From Schlesneria paludicola DSM 18645 (GTDB taxonomy: Bacteria > Planctomycetota > Planctomycetia > Planctomycetales > Planctomycetaceae), in assembly GCA_945862235.1 (NCBI GenBank), contig CAMAYU010000004.1, positions 16,084-80,083 of the forward strand: a stretch of 64,000 nucleotides of DNA. Direction: 5' to 3'. The translations under genes were made by a program, and so were the position numbers. This document shows positions 30,341 through 39,150 of the stretch, in pieces. The notes below the pieces were generated by a model. The model made no database searches. It was not told the origin of the DNA and was given only the letters and a program-made list of their open reading frames with translations. The number at the start of each line of letters is the position of its first letter. Within the stretch, counting starts at the first letter, position 1.

Positions 30341-30955
30341 TCACGTCGCCACATCAACCCGCGCATCGTCGCGGGCGAGCGAATTTTGACGCAGCTTCTC
30401 ACGCGCACGACTCAGAGTTGGGCCGATCGAGTTCTCGGGAACTCCCAACCCCGCGCTGATCTCGCGGTAAGAACGCCCCTCCAAGTGAAACAGCTTCACG
30501 ACCATCGCCTCGGTCTCGACGAGTCCATCGAGCATTCGCTGCACCAGTTCGCGATTCTCAATTCGAGCCGAGGCATCGAACTCGTTCGCGTTGACATGCT
30601 CCAAAGCCGCGCCGTGAGTCTTCACATGCCCCATCGCTTCAGCCATGCGCCGCCGAGTCACTTCGTGGACTACAATCCGGCGAGCAATGACCGTCAGATA
30701 GGTCGCCAAAGAACTCTCGCCCCGGAACCGCCGCAACACGTCGAAATCGTTATCGACCAGGGTGAGAAAAATGTCGGCCGACAAGTCGTCCGTGTCATGC
30801 CTAGACAGTTGAACGCTGCGGGCGTGAGCGGTGTGCTGAATGACGTGAACGAACACTCCCGCGAAACGATCCACGAACTCCTTCCACGCCCCGGGTTGCC
30901 GGTCGAGGCAGTTCGCCAACAGATTGCGGTCAATGTCGGTCAGAGCCACGATCAC
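30341..30955 (-). CDS. ECF-type RNA polymerase sigma factor
   Basis: About 204 residues. The sigma-2 region includes DDLSADIFLTLVDNDFDVLRRFRGESSLATYLTVIARR. The sigma-4 helix-turn-helix is EGRSYREISAGLGVPENSIGPTLSRAREKLR. A typical ECF architecture with no visible extra sensor domain. The first start is a GTG at 30955. A second GTG two codons on sits at better distance from a CAGGT motif. No anti-sigma gene is adjacent, and the neighbours (DUF4392 convergent, ferredoxin divergent) give no clue to its regulon. Confidence 0.88.
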   Translation of the reverse strand: MIVALTDIDRNLLANCLDRQPGAWKEFVDRFAGVFVHVIQHTAHARSVQLSRHDTDDLSADIFLTLVDNDFDVLRRFRGESSLATYLTVIARRIVVHEVTRRRMAEAMGHVKTHGAALEHVNANEFDASARIENRELVQRMLDGLVETEAMVVKLFHLEGRSYREISAGLGVPENSIGPTLSRAREKLRQNSLARDDARVDVAT

Positions 30956-31357
30956 ACCTGTTCATACGCTGCAAGTTCACTCACGATGAGTCGGGACGTT
31001 TCTCACGCCGACACCGCTGCCACTCTATTCACGGCCCGTTCGCGGGACAAGATGTCTCGACTCCCGTCACACTGGACTCGACCGCTTCGCCACACAGACT
31101 GAGATGTATTCCTGCGGTCGAGAATCTCTCACACCATTTCTTGACGCTCTTTCGGAGTGGACCTAAGATTTCGTCGGTTTTACCGGTTCCGTGAATGATC
31201 TCAACGCAATCCATTTCAGTCGCGCCGTTGGGATTTCCGATAAGACTGCCGACAGCAGCCTCAAGCGGTTGACCGGCACAATCCTGACGATCAACACTCC
31301 GACGATCAGTACAAACTTGTCGAATCCTTCTCAAAACCCTGACACGAAAGCCCCAAA
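30956..31357. other. Divergent gap between sigma factor and ferredoxin
   Basis: 400 bp carrying the promoters of two divergent genes. Open frames here have atypical composition. No repeat, hairpin or operator stands out. Confidence 0.4.
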
Positions 31358-31648
31358 ATGACGCACGTCGTTGCTGAACCCTGCTTCAACTGCAAGTACA
31401 CCGACTGCGTGACGGTCTGTCCGGTCGAATGCTTCTACGAAGGGGAAGCCATGCTCTTCATCCATCCCGAAGAGTGCATCGACTGCGAAGCGTGCGTCCC
31501 CGAATGCCCGCCCGCCGCAATCTTCCATCAAGACAATCTCCCCGCCGAATGGGCCGACTACACCGCCCTCAACGCCGAAATGGCCCTCAACTGCCCGGTG
31601 ATCACCGAACGTAAAGATCCGATGGGTCCGCCGATCGAAAAGAATTGA
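31358..31648 (+). CDS. fdxA: 7Fe (3Fe-4S/4Fe-4S) ferredoxin
   Basis: 96-residue cytoplasmic electron carrier. The N-terminal cysteine pattern is [14 protein letters not shown] and the second motif is [12 protein letters not shown]. Sequence and spacing ([34 protein letters not shown]) closely follow Azotobacter ferredoxin I, where the second cysteine of the first motif is not a ligand and a 3Fe-4S cluster forms. No strong ribosome-binding site. Followed by a clear terminator, so monocistronic. Confidence 0.93.
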   Translation: MTHVVAEPCFNCKYTDCVTVCPVECFYEGEAMLFIHPEECIDCEACVPECPPAAIFHQDNLPAEWADYTALNAEMALNCPVITERKDPMGPPIEKN

Positions 31649-31686
31649 GCGTCGCGTCTCACGCCGTCATCTCTACAGACAACACC

Positions 31687-31724
31687 AGAACCCCGATCCT
31701 CTTGGACCGGGGTTCTTCGTTTTC
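31687..31724 (+). terminator. Rho-independent terminator of the ferredoxin gene
   Basis: A 9-bp stem AGAACCCCG / CGGGGTTCT with a 12-nt loop is followed by TCGTTTT. It begins 38 bp after the ferredoxin stop. Confidence 0.85.
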
Positions 31725-31786
31725 CCGTGGCCAGTAAGAGGCTGTGCATTGATTACGTCCGAGAGTTGGTGTCACCAAGGTGTTGA

Positions 31787-32068
31787 GCCCCGGAGGGGCG
31801 GCCTCAATCCGATCCGAGCGTGTCGAGACCGCCCGGAGACAGGCTCGAAAGGGGACGCCCCTCCGGGACTGGGTGCGGTGATCTCCTGTCCTGGGGCGGA
31901 CGAAGTGTCCGCCCCAAGCTTTACTCGGACGCCGCTCTGCGGCTCAAGAAATCCCAACTCTCGGAAGTTGAAAATGCACAGCCACTTCGCCCTCGACTCG
32001 TAGGATGGACGCCCCCGTCCGTCCGGTTTTAGCGCTGAGTCGCGGACGAGCAAGAGTCCCCGTCCTAC
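31787..32068. repeat. Cluster of palindromic elements
   Basis: Three inverted repeats share the gap between ferredoxin and rhodanese genes. Arms near 31787-31800 and 31856-31869 (CCCCGGAGGGGCG type) enclose a 55-bp loop. A perfect 9-bp hairpin GGGGCGGAC/GTCCGCCCC spans 31893-31915. A GTAGGATGGACG / CCCGTCCTAC pair lies between 32000 and 32068. The phrase GTAGGATGG also occurs near 11878. No gene is visible. Confidence 0.7.
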
Positions 32069-32094
32069 AGACTTCCCGTCGAACAAGTTCGCCT

Positions 32095-32427
32095 TCAATA
32101 CCTCGGCACGCTCGCGTCGATCACTTGTGACCACTGGTCGATCCCGCCCGCCATGTTAATCGCGTGGTCGAAGCCTTGCTGGCGGAGCCAATTCACCACG
32201 CGCATGCTTCTCCCGCCGTGATGACAGTGAACGACGATCTCGCCGCTCTTGTGAGATTCCAATTCGGAAACCCGCGCGGCAAGCTGGCTCATCGGCAGCA
32301 ACATCGTTCCTTCGATGCACGCCGTCGCGTACTCATCCGGCTCGCGCACGTCGAGAAACAAAAATGCAGAGCCACTGTCGAGCTTCCCCTTCACGGCGGA
32401 GCAGTCGATTTCGATCGGTGTTGTCAC
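32095..32427 (-). CDS. Rhodanese-like sulfurtransferase domain protein
   Basis: Single-domain rhodanese of 110 residues. The active-site loop is CHHGGRSM with the catalytic cysteine, and the family motifs FLDVREPDEY and NMAGGIDQW are intact. GTG start with AGGAG about 6 nt upstream. It may carry sulfane sulfur. Specific partner unknown. Flanked on both sides by palindromic elements. Confidence 0.93.
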   Translation of the reverse strand: MTTPIEIDCSAVKGKLDSGSAFLFLDVREPDEYATACIEGTMLLPMSQLAARVSELESHKSGEIVVHCHHGGRSMRVVNWLRQQGFDHAINMAGGIDQWSQVIDASVPRY

Positions 32428-32478
32428 GGTTTCTCCTGCTGGGCTTGAGGGCTAACGAACGTATCGCAATCACTTCTT

Positions 32479-32553
32479 GGTGAGCCGGGTGCCGTCAGGC
32501 CCCGGACTCTTGTCGCTCGGAAGAGTCCGGGGCCTGACGGCACCCGGCTCACC
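32479..32553. repeat. Perfect 33-bp palindrome
   Basis: Left arm 32479-32511 (GGTGAGCCGGGTGCCGTCAG...) is exactly complementary to 32521-32553, with a 9-nt loop. The sequence ACGTTTTTATT follows on the plus strand. It lies between two minus-strand genes, so it is not an obvious terminator for either. The same GGTGAGCCGGGTGCCGT arm start recurs at 61498 and, diverged, near 63389. Confidence 0.9.
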
Positions 32554-32574
32554 GGAACGTTTTTATTGAGGGCA

Positions 32575-33522
32575 TCAATCGACCACTTTCATCCTCTGTC
32601 CCAACTCCCTCAGCACTTCGATATCACTGTTCGGTCGAGTCGCCGCGCGGGGATGAGTGTGATCGCAACCGATCCAGTCGCGCAGCTTGAGGAACTGCGC
32701 ACACGAATGCTTGTACGCGGATGAGGGGCTGCGAAACGCGAAGTAGCCCAAGTACTGAAGCTGATCGTTCAACTCGTAGAAGCGAGGATCGCCCGTCTCC
32801 CAATACGTGTCTCGCACGGCGAACAGGTCCGGTGCGAAGCTGCTCAGCCCCAACAAGTAATCGCTGCCGTACATGATCATGTCGATCGCGAAGTCGTTCC
32901 CGGTGTAGACCGCAAAGTCGGGCCGCTTCGCATCACGGAGCTTCAGACGCTCCCATTCGGGTTCGCGATGAAAGGACGAATGCTTCGCCCCGACACACTG
33001 CGGCACGGCCATCATCCCAGCATACGTTTCGAGGTCGTAGACCGCTCCAAACGGCGCGAGGTCCGTTGTCAGCTCGAACCCAATGAACTTGTCGCTCACG
33101 CTGCCGAGCCGCTCGTAACTGCGGGCGATCTCGGGGCCGGACTGCCTCGTCAGACCAAACGATTGAAAGATCGCGGGCGTCCCACCGAACGACTGAATCG
33201 CCTCCATCCGCTCGGCATACGCCTCGAACGCAAACGCATCGCCTGCGCTGTCCGCAACAAACGCCCCCGCGACGAACGCACCGCCACTCAGCACAGACCG
33301 AGTCCGCCGCAACACTTCGTTCTGAATCGCGTGATCGATGAGATTCACATACCCCGTGTCCATGTTCACCGCCGGAGTCAGCCCCGCCCCGGCCGTCCGC
33401 GCGACATGCTCTTCAAACGCGGACCAATCCACCGCGCCGCTCTCCAAAAACGGCAGCAACACGGCCGAGATCCCCGTCACTTTGCGACGCGGCTTCAGCA
33501 TGGTCAGGGGATCGAGTGACAT
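32575..33522 (-). CDS. DapA-fold (dihydrodipicolinate synthase family) protein
   Basis: 315-residue TIM barrel of the DHDPS/NAL superfamily. GISAVLLPFLESGAVDWSAFEEHV is the usual N-terminal strand and helix. The region FIGFELTTDLAPFGAVYDLE follows. I could not place a certain Schiff-base lysine: the segment QCVGAKHSSF is the likeliest site. It may be an aldolase or lyase on a keto-acid, with substrate unknown. AGGTG lies about 8 nt before the chosen ATG. A TIM-barrel aldolase of a different family lies at 55.3 kb, unrelated to this one. Confidence 0.72.
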   Translation of the reverse strand: MSLDPLTMLKPRRKVTGISAVLLPFLESGAVDWSAFEEHVARTAGAGLTPAVNMDTGYVNLIDHAIQNEVLRRTRSVLSGGAFVAGAFVADSAGDAFAFEAYAERMEAIQSFGGTPAIFQSFGLTRQSGPEIARSYERLGSVSDKFIGFELTTDLAPFGAVYDLETYAGMMAVPQCVGAKHSSFHREPEWERLKLRDAKRPDFAVYTGNDFAIDMIMYGSDYLLGLSSFAPDLFAVRDTYWETGDPRFYELNDQLQYLGYFAFRSPSSAYKHSCAQFLKLRDWIGCDHTHPRAATRPNSDIEVLRELGQRMKVVD

Positions 33523-33609
33523 CGCGGCACCTATCGAGTGAGGCTGCAATAGACTTCATCGAGTGCGAAACTTGACTCATTGAGTCGAGCATTCGTTTTT
33601 TCTTTCAAT

Positions 33610-33718
33610 GTAGCCTTCATCGCTCCGCGTGAAGACAGCCGTGCGCAAGTTCAACGCGGATTGTTCCATCGACCTCTCCACTGACTCGGCTATCTTCACG
33701 CGGAGCGATGAAGGCTAC
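33610..33718. repeat. Palindromic element beside the toxin gene
   Basis: Arms 33610-33637 (GTAGCCTTCATCGCTCCGCG...) and 33691-33718 pair almost perfectly around a 53-bp loop. It lies between the DapA-fold gene start and the end of the VapC-like gene. No T-run. Confidence 0.8.
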
Positions 33719-33750
33719 TTTGATCTGAGACGAAGCCCGCGCTGGAATCT

Positions 33751-34149
33751 TCATTGAGGGACAACCTCGACGGTTCCGAACTGCCGAAAATGATCGTCGA
33801 ACGCGAATGCCGTTCGGATCGCGAGCATGTCCAACACGATTTTGCTCGTGCAATCGGTAAAGGACCAGCCCGACACATGAGTTCGCTGGAAGAGATCCCA
33901 CGCACGACGGAAGTCGTCCTGTGAGACGTGGTGATTCCGAATCAACCCGCTTTCGAGCAGCAGCCGTCCGACCTCAATGGCGCGCCGGGATTCGCGACGC
34001 ATGCAGAGTAATGTCAGCGTCTCATCGACGACGTAGTCCGTCGTCACCAATGATTGTCTGTTGCTGCGCAGCCACTCGACCGCACGCCGGTGGTTCGGGT
34101 CCGAGGGAACGTGCAGCGCGAACCAAGCCCCGGTATCCACGAAGACCAT
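33751..34149 (-). CDS. PIN-domain toxin (VapC-like)
   Basis: 132-residue putative ribonuclease. The PIN-domain acidic residues are visible in VFVDTGAWFAL, DYVVDETLTLL and SFTDCTSKIV, followed by AFAFDDHFRQFG, the usual late motif. The ATG shares one base with the antitoxin stop (TGATG), as in toxin-antitoxin operons. The open frame upstream of this ATG is not PIN-like. An intact, probably active module, with the RNA target unknown. Confidence 0.88.
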   Translation of the reverse strand: MVFVDTGAWFALHVPSDPNHRRAVEWLRSNRQSLVTTDYVVDETLTLLCMRRESRRAIEVGRLLLESGLIRNHHVSQDDFRRAWDLFQRTHVSGWSFTDCTSKIVLDMLAIRTAFAFDDHFRQFGTVEVVPQ

Positions 34150-34385
34150 CACGGAACCCCATACAAAAGAGTGTCGTGATCGCAACCGGAGAATCCATCG
34201 ACCACACTCGCCAACGGCAAATTGGCGATCCGCAATGTTTCCGTGAGCAACTTGGAACAATGTTCTGGCAACGGGACTTCTGCGTCATCCCGCACAGGGA
34301 TCAACTCGACGACCGTGTTCTCGGCCAGTTCCCACTCACCGTCGGGCACCACGACACCGTTCTGAACATGACCTTGCAGACGCAT
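34149..34385 (-). CDS. Putative antitoxin (AF2212/DUF104-like)
   Basis: 78 residues. The N-terminal strand pattern GHVQNGVVVPDGEWELAENTVVELIPV resembles the small beta antitoxins of the AF2212/DUF104 group that pair with PIN toxins. GAGGAG lies 8 nt before the ATG. It overlaps the toxin start by one base. The family assignment rests on this short segment and the context. Confidence 0.75.
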   Translation of the reverse strand: MRLQGHVQNGVVVPDGEWELAENTVVELIPVRDDAEVPLPEHCSKLLTETLRIANLPLASVVDGFSGCDHDTLLYGVP

Positions 34386-34673
34386 GAAACCGGCTCCTCA
34401 TTGAGGGCGGGATGGTACACGCACCTCCGCTCGCAAACCATCGGGCACGACGCGGTGACGATCGAAAGCCCCACCCGCTGGGTTAAACGCAAACTGTTGT
34501 TCTGAACCCACAACCTTGCTCAGGAACCCGTCCACCTCTGATCAACGTTGCGGTCTCGGCGGAAACCACAGCGACAATCGCCCTCCATAAGGACAGGATG
34601 GAAAGGCCCGGATATTCGCCGACGGTTGCGATCCCGTTGTCCGTGGCAGTGTTCGCGGCCCGGTTCGCGTGTC
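34386..34673. other. Gap without visible gene
   Basis: About 290 bp between the antitoxin gene and the end of the split permease. It should hold the toxin-antitoxin promoter. No palindrome or credible open frame seen. Confidence 0.4.
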
Positions 34674-35282
34674 CTACCGACCGGCATTTGGCGGAATCAT
34701 CAGACTCAATCGCCCCGTATGTTTCTGAAGCTGGATCGAACTGCTCATTGAGTAATCGGGGGTGTACACGATCATGTCCGGAAAGTCCGCCTCGTCTGGT
34801 ATGGCCGACTTGCCTGAATGAACCGACATGGCGGCGTCGCGGGGCAGCGTCGATCCGGCAGAGCGAATGATGGTGATCGGTTCAAAAGGCTTGGAGCCGT
34901 CTTTGATTATGTTCGACTTGGCCCACAGTCGTGAGTACACGAACACCCCCCCCGTCCACGGATCGTTCAGCGCCATGATGGGCAGGACTCGCGCCGGTTC
35001 CTGCTGGCCGTTGATGATGCAGTAGGCAGCGAGGTCTTCCAGCGAATCCGGCAGTTCACCGTTGTGTTCCTTCTTCCACAACACCATCGCGAGAGCCAGC
35101 AGCGTCTGGCGGTTGACGACTTCAACGACCATGACAATGTCGGTGAGGCCATCACCAAAGCGGGAGGAATACTCCGAGTGAAAGACCGCGTGACGCCACT
35201 CACTTCCCGGTTCGCCGCCCCGCGCGAGTCGTTCCCTCTGGCTGACAAACTGTTGATAGGCATTGAAGCCCGGAATCCGCAT
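34674..35282 (-). pseudogene. C-terminal part of the split ABC permease
   Basis: 202 residues in the same reading frame as the upstream permease, separated from its TGA stop by 11 sense codons (RWHLYGSLEGT). The segment RQTLLALAMVLWKKEHNGELPDSLEDLAAY, then ALNDPWTGG, matches the C-terminal domain that large planctomycete ABC permeases of this type usually carry fused. It is therefore probably the detached tail of the 835-residue protein. A GGAAGGA just before the ATG would allow reinitiation, so it could still be made as a separate polypeptide. Read-through or a sequencing error are other options. Confidence 0.7.
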
Positions 35283-35315
35283 CGTTCCTTCCAGTGAGCC
35301 ATACAGATGCCAGCG

Positions 35316-37823
35316 TCAGTAAAGAACTTGCTCATTCATCCGAACTCTGCGGGCGAACTCGTGCGGGATCAACATGACCGCCACGTTCTTCGCGAAGCGC
35401 AACGAAGTCGGGTCATCGGGATTGTCCAATTCCTGACGGATCCATTTCTCGCTCCCCAAACCCAACATGAAATCGGCCGCGCTCGCCTCGCGTAGTGATG
35501 GGTATCGAGACAACTCGTCGCGCGTCTGGCTGATCGCTGAGAGGAGCATCTCCCGCGACACATCGCTGCGTCCCGACCACTCGACGAGCGATTGCAAATA
35601 CTCGGCTTGGAACTCTCGCCCACGGACCCAATTCCAGACTTCGGCTTGACTCGCGAAACACCGCGTCAGCCGAAGACCGGCCATGTGGTAACGCAACATT
35701 TCTTCAGCACCACGCTGCCACTTACCGAGCTGAATGGCATCGAGCAGCAGTTGCGGATTCGGAGTCGCATCCTCATAGGGCATCGCGGTCCGCTGAGTCC
35801 GATACGTCGCGGGCAGTTCAACGGAGAGCACTCCCACGATCGTCGCCAACGCCCGCTCGTTGACCGACCAGAACCGCTCGCTCACCGCCCGTTCAATCTC
35901 ATCAGGTTTTTCGTCCTTGGCCAACTTGGCCGCGAACTCGGGAGACGACCGTATTTGCGAGACCAACTGATAGCTGCGGTTCACGCTGACGAGGCGATCT
36001 CGTACCGCGAGGCTCTCTGCCGATGTGGGTTGCGTAACCGCGTTGACCGCCGCTCGAATCGGTCTCAGATCGTGTGAGATGTCCGAACCCACGATCGACT
36101 CACGCCGTTCGGTCTCGCGCGGGTACAGCAGAGCCATCAACGTCGGCGATGACGGGCCGAGTCCCGGAATCTCCAGCCACCGGTACAGGGCCACCCCGAA
36201 CAACAACAGCAGCGGTGGCAGAGCCAGCCCCACCGCGAGTCGCTTCAGCACCGACCCGTCTCGGCGCTCGAGCAGCCAATGTCGCGAGTACCAGCCAGTG
36301 AGACACAAAAACCAAACGGCGATGCCCCCCACCGCCCACCAGCGCGGCAGCGAAACATTGACCACAAGCACCTGCCACCAAATGAGCAGAATGGTCGCCA
36401 TCAAGCCCGCCCCCACGGCGAGGATCATCCGCCGAAACAACATCGCGGCGGCTTGTCCCACCGCGTAGCTCATCAGTACGAACCACAACACGTCGAAGAA
36501 ATGTTCGCGTTGAAATCGCGTGATCGCAACCAGTGGGTGTCTCATCTCATCAGTGTTGTGTTGATTCTCAAATCGTGAACCGCTCCACGGAATGAAGGCC
36601 CATTCCGCGAGACACGCCACGGCCCAGCAGACGGCGGGAATCCAGCAGGCCCTCGGCAACCAGACGACCTGCTTGGCCAGCCAGATCATCGTGGGAGAGG
36701 TGCCGCGATTGGCGAGGAACCGTAACTGTTGGCCTCCCGCATCGAAGCGAAAACCAAGGACTCCCATCACCAGCGGCAGGGCGACAATCAACGGAATCAC
36801 TGCAAACGTGATTGCTCCATCACCATCCGCGAGGCTGTACAGCGCCAGCAAGAGACTCGTCGCACAGACGATCACCAGCAGCCCGGTATGCAACGACTCG
36901 CGGTGCCGTTCTTGCCAAACCAATCGCTGCCAAGTCCGCCAGCCCGAGTGCTCACTCTCAATAGCAACCGGCACGCGCGAGGATCGTCCTCGCTTCCAAG
37001 GCAGCATCGCCGTCAACCGGTCGTTGAGTTCTTCCAGCCACGAGGCATCAAAGTACTGCCCGCGACACCACCTCAACCCGAGGCAGATATTCAAAGCTGC
37101 GGTCCCCAGAAAGCAAACGGCAACAAAGCCGGGAAAGAGCGATTGAAGATAGATTTCTACGTGAGGCATCCTTCCGTACCGAAGCCAGCTCAAATAAATC
37201 ACCGTCACCATTGGCACGAGATAGATCGCCATCCACCACACCAGCGCCGTGGGCACGGCGGTCACCACGCGGCGACTCGTCAAGGAACCGAGCGTGCCCC
37301 ACAACAGAAATCCCGCCCCGACCAGCGAAAGAACTCCGAGCATTCCCACTGCGGCCCAAACCAACGACGCGCCGGTGTTCATAGAACTCTTGAATTCAAA
37401 CCCCGAGCCGACCGACAGCACCGCCGCCCACAGCCACATCACCAGCAGCAGCGACACCGCTCCGGCAATCGCGCAGCCAGACTTCGCCAGCAGCGTCGGC
37501 CACGGCGGCGCAGCGAGATTCAGCAGCCAGTCACTCGTCCGCTCTTCCCGCTCCAAAGCAAACAACATCGCAGTGGACGCGATCAGGAAGAAGGGGACCA
37601 AGTACAACGGGATGATGTAGAGGAAGAGGATCGCCACTGAGGGCGGCATCTCCGGAAACGGAGTCACGCTCATCACGATGCGCGCGATCAACTGCAAGCA
37701 GATTCCTGAGACCAACACGCCGACCCACAGCGTTCTCTGCTGGCGGTACTCCTTCCAGAACATCCGACCGAACGGACGAACATCGAACGACGATTGAGAG
37801 CCGGTGGCGGGAACGGTGGTCAT
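35316..37823 (-). CDS. Large ABC-2 type permease, truncated by in-frame TGA
   Basis: 835 residues. The N-terminus RPFGRMFWKEYRQQRTLWVG leads into about 12 helices in two blocks, with a cytoplasmic loop in between. After the last helix (near residue 560) comes a soluble, helical region of about 270 residues (SLAVRDRLVSVNRSYQLVSQ onward). The frame ends in TGA at 35318-35316 and continues directly into the 34674-35282 segment, so the full protein would have been about 1049 residues. GAGGT lies about 7 nt before the ATG. Upstream in the operon are the ATPase and a GntR regulator. Substrate unknown. Confidence 0.87.
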   Translation of the reverse strand: MTTVPATGSQSSFDVRPFGRMFWKEYRQQRTLWVGVLVSGICLQLIARIVMSVTPFPEMPPSVAILFLYIIPLYLVPFFLIASTAMLFALEREERTSDWLLNLAAPPWPTLLAKSGCAIAGAVSLLLVMWLWAAVLSVGSGFEFKSSMNTGASLVWAAVGMLGVLSLVGAGFLLWGTLGSLTSRRVVTAVPTALVWWMAIYLVPMVTVIYLSWLRYGRMPHVEIYLQSLFPGFVAVCFLGTAALNICLGLRWCRGQYFDASWLEELNDRLTAMLPWKRGRSSRVPVAIESEHSGWRTWQRLVWQERHRESLHTGLLVIVCATSLLLALYSLADGDGAITFAVIPLIVALPLVMGVLGFRFDAGGQQLRFLANRGTSPTMIWLAKQVVWLPRACWIPAVCWAVACLAEWAFIPWSGSRFENQHNTDEMRHPLVAITRFQREHFFDVLWFVLMSYAVGQAAAMLFRRMILAVGAGLMATILLIWWQVLVVNVSLPRWWAVGGIAVWFLCLTGWYSRHWLLERRDGSVLKRLAVGLALPPLLLLFGVALYRWLEIPGLGPSSPTLMALLYPRETERRESIVGSDISHDLRPIRAAVNAVTQPTSAESLAVRDRLVSVNRSYQLVSQIRSSPEFAAKLAKDEKPDEIERAVSERFWSVNERALATIVGVLSVELPATYRTQRTAMPYEDATPNPQLLLDAIQLGKWQRGAEEMLRYHMAGLRLTRCFASQAEVWNWVRGREFQAEYLQSLVEWSGRSDVSREMLLSAISQTRDELSRYPSLREASAADFMLGLGSEKWIRQELDNPDDPTSLRFAKNVAVMLIPHEFARRVRMNEQVLY

Positions 37824-37928
37824 CGGACACCTCGCTTTGCTGACGAATGGGGGGCATTCTGGTGGCGTGCATCGTCACTCGCGCGACATGCCCGCCTTGT
37901 CTTGGGCGTCAGCCCTCTTCCATGCCTT

Positions 37929-38011
37929 CCGAGCGGGGCGGCGTTAGCCCCTCGGTTCTTAGAAAACGGGCTGACGCCCAAGAACCGGGGGGCTGACGCC
38001 GCCCCGCTCGG
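37929..38011. repeat. Palindromic element with 32-bp arms
   Basis: Arms 37929-37960 (CCGAGCGGGGCGGCGTTAGC...) and 37980-38011 are inverted with about three mismatches, loop 19 nt. The GGCG[TC][TC]AGCC core links it to the outer element at 56270-56499. It sits between the ATPase and permease genes inside an operon. Confidence 0.85.
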
Positions 38012-38038
38012 ATGGCCGTTCACGGAGCTAACGCTCCT

Positions 38039-38995
38039 TCACTTTTTCGCGGTCGCCAGCGCATCGACGCGAGGAGTCAAACCGATCGTTGTCGGATCAA
38101 ACCCATCCGCCTTCGTGATCATGCACGCCACAAAAATCTCTTCGAGCGACAGTCGCTTCTCTTCGACATGCAGATGATTCGGATCGGAGTTCAGCGCGAG
38201 TCGGCCCGCATCGTTGAGGTCTCGCACCATGAGTCGCCAGACGCGGTCATGCCGTTGTGCGCGGAGCAGCAGCGCGGGCGAAGCGACTTCTGGTGGAGCG
38301 GTCTCGATGTCGGCCAGCGTCACGATCACTTCGCTCACGCGGTCTTTGAGGACATCGAGCGGCTCGCACAGGATCAACTTACCGCCACGCAGCACGGCGA
38401 CGATGTCAGCGACCCGCTCGACCTCGGCGATCTGATGGCTGGAGAGGAGGACTGTGCGGCCTTCCGACGCGATCTCGATCATGCTTTCGAGGAACTCGCG
38501 CCGCACCAGCGGGTCGAGGCCCGACGTCGGCTCATCCAGCACGAGCAGGTCCGGTTCGTGAGCCATCGCCAGCGACAACGACACCTTTCCCTGCATCCCT
38601 TTCGACAGCGATTTGATCGGCTTGTCGTCCAACCCAAACCGCTGCACGAGGTCTTCGTACCGCTGCTGAAACCCGAGCGGATAGAACCCCGCCGCGAACC
38701 AGCCGATCTCGCGCACGGTCATCCATTCGTAGAGGGCGGGCCGGTCGGGCATGTAGCCCACGCGACGCCGAATCTCGGCCCCGTGCGTCTGGCTATCGAG
38801 GCCCATCACGCGCGAAGCCCCGCCGTCGGGAGCGAGCAGCCCCAACAAAATCTTGATCGCGGTCGTCTTCCCCGCACCGTTCTCACCGAGCAGCGCGATC
38901 ACCTGCCCCCGCTCGCCCCGCATCGACACGCCATCGAGGGCCATGTGGTCTTTGAATCGCTTCGAGACGATCTGATATTCAAACACGGCAGTCAT
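38039..38995 (-). CDS. ABC transporter ATP-binding protein
   Basis: 318 residues. Walker A GENGAGKTT, Q-loop region RRVGYMPDRPALYEWMTV, signature LSKGMQGKVSLSLAM (SKGM variant as in export ATPases), Walker B DLLVLDEPTSGLD, switch histidine in LLSSHQIAEVERV. The C-terminal domain of about 100 residues is less conserved. GAGGA lies 8 nt before the ATG. It is between a GntR regulator and the large permease, an arrangement like the YtrABC-type systems that respond to cell-envelope stress. The function here is inferred. Confidence 0.93.
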   Translation of the reverse strand: MTAVFEYQIVSKRFKDHMALDGVSMRGERGQVIALLGENGAGKTTAIKILLGLLAPDGGASRVMGLDSQTHGAEIRRRVGYMPDRPALYEWMTVREIGWFAAGFYPLGFQQRYEDLVQRFGLDDKPIKSLSKGMQGKVSLSLAMAHEPDLLVLDEPTSGLDPLVRREFLESMIEIASEGRTVLLSSHQIAEVERVADIVAVLRGGKLILCEPLDVLKDRVSEVIVTLADIETAPPEVASPALLLRAQRHDRVWRLMVRDLNDAGRLALNSDPNHLHVEEKRLSLEEIFVACMITKADGFDPTTIGLTPRVDALATAKK

Positions 38996-39022
38996 GATTG
39001 GTTCCTCTTGTTTCTTAGCCTT

Positions 39023-39066
39023 GTCCCCTCGCCCCGGCCTTGCGGGGAGAGGGCTAGGGTGAGGGG
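39023..39066. repeat. Dispersed 44-bp GC-rich repeat
   Basis: Intergenic copy of the GTCCCCTCGCCCCGGC...GGGTGAGGGG element between the GntR gene and the ATPase gene. Here it sits in the operon's untranslated space. Confidence 0.85.
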
Positions 39067-39150
39067 TCTTGTCTTGTCGCTTCGACTGATCTCCAAGTCA
39101 CACTCTCAAAACCGAACTTGGTGAGCCGACACTACGATCGCCGTGCTCCA

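Noticed and set aside
35316..35318. Selenocysteine at the in-frame TGA of the permease
   Set aside because: No convincing SECIS-like hairpin follows the TGA, no redox context is present, and selenocysteine machinery is not visible in the window.
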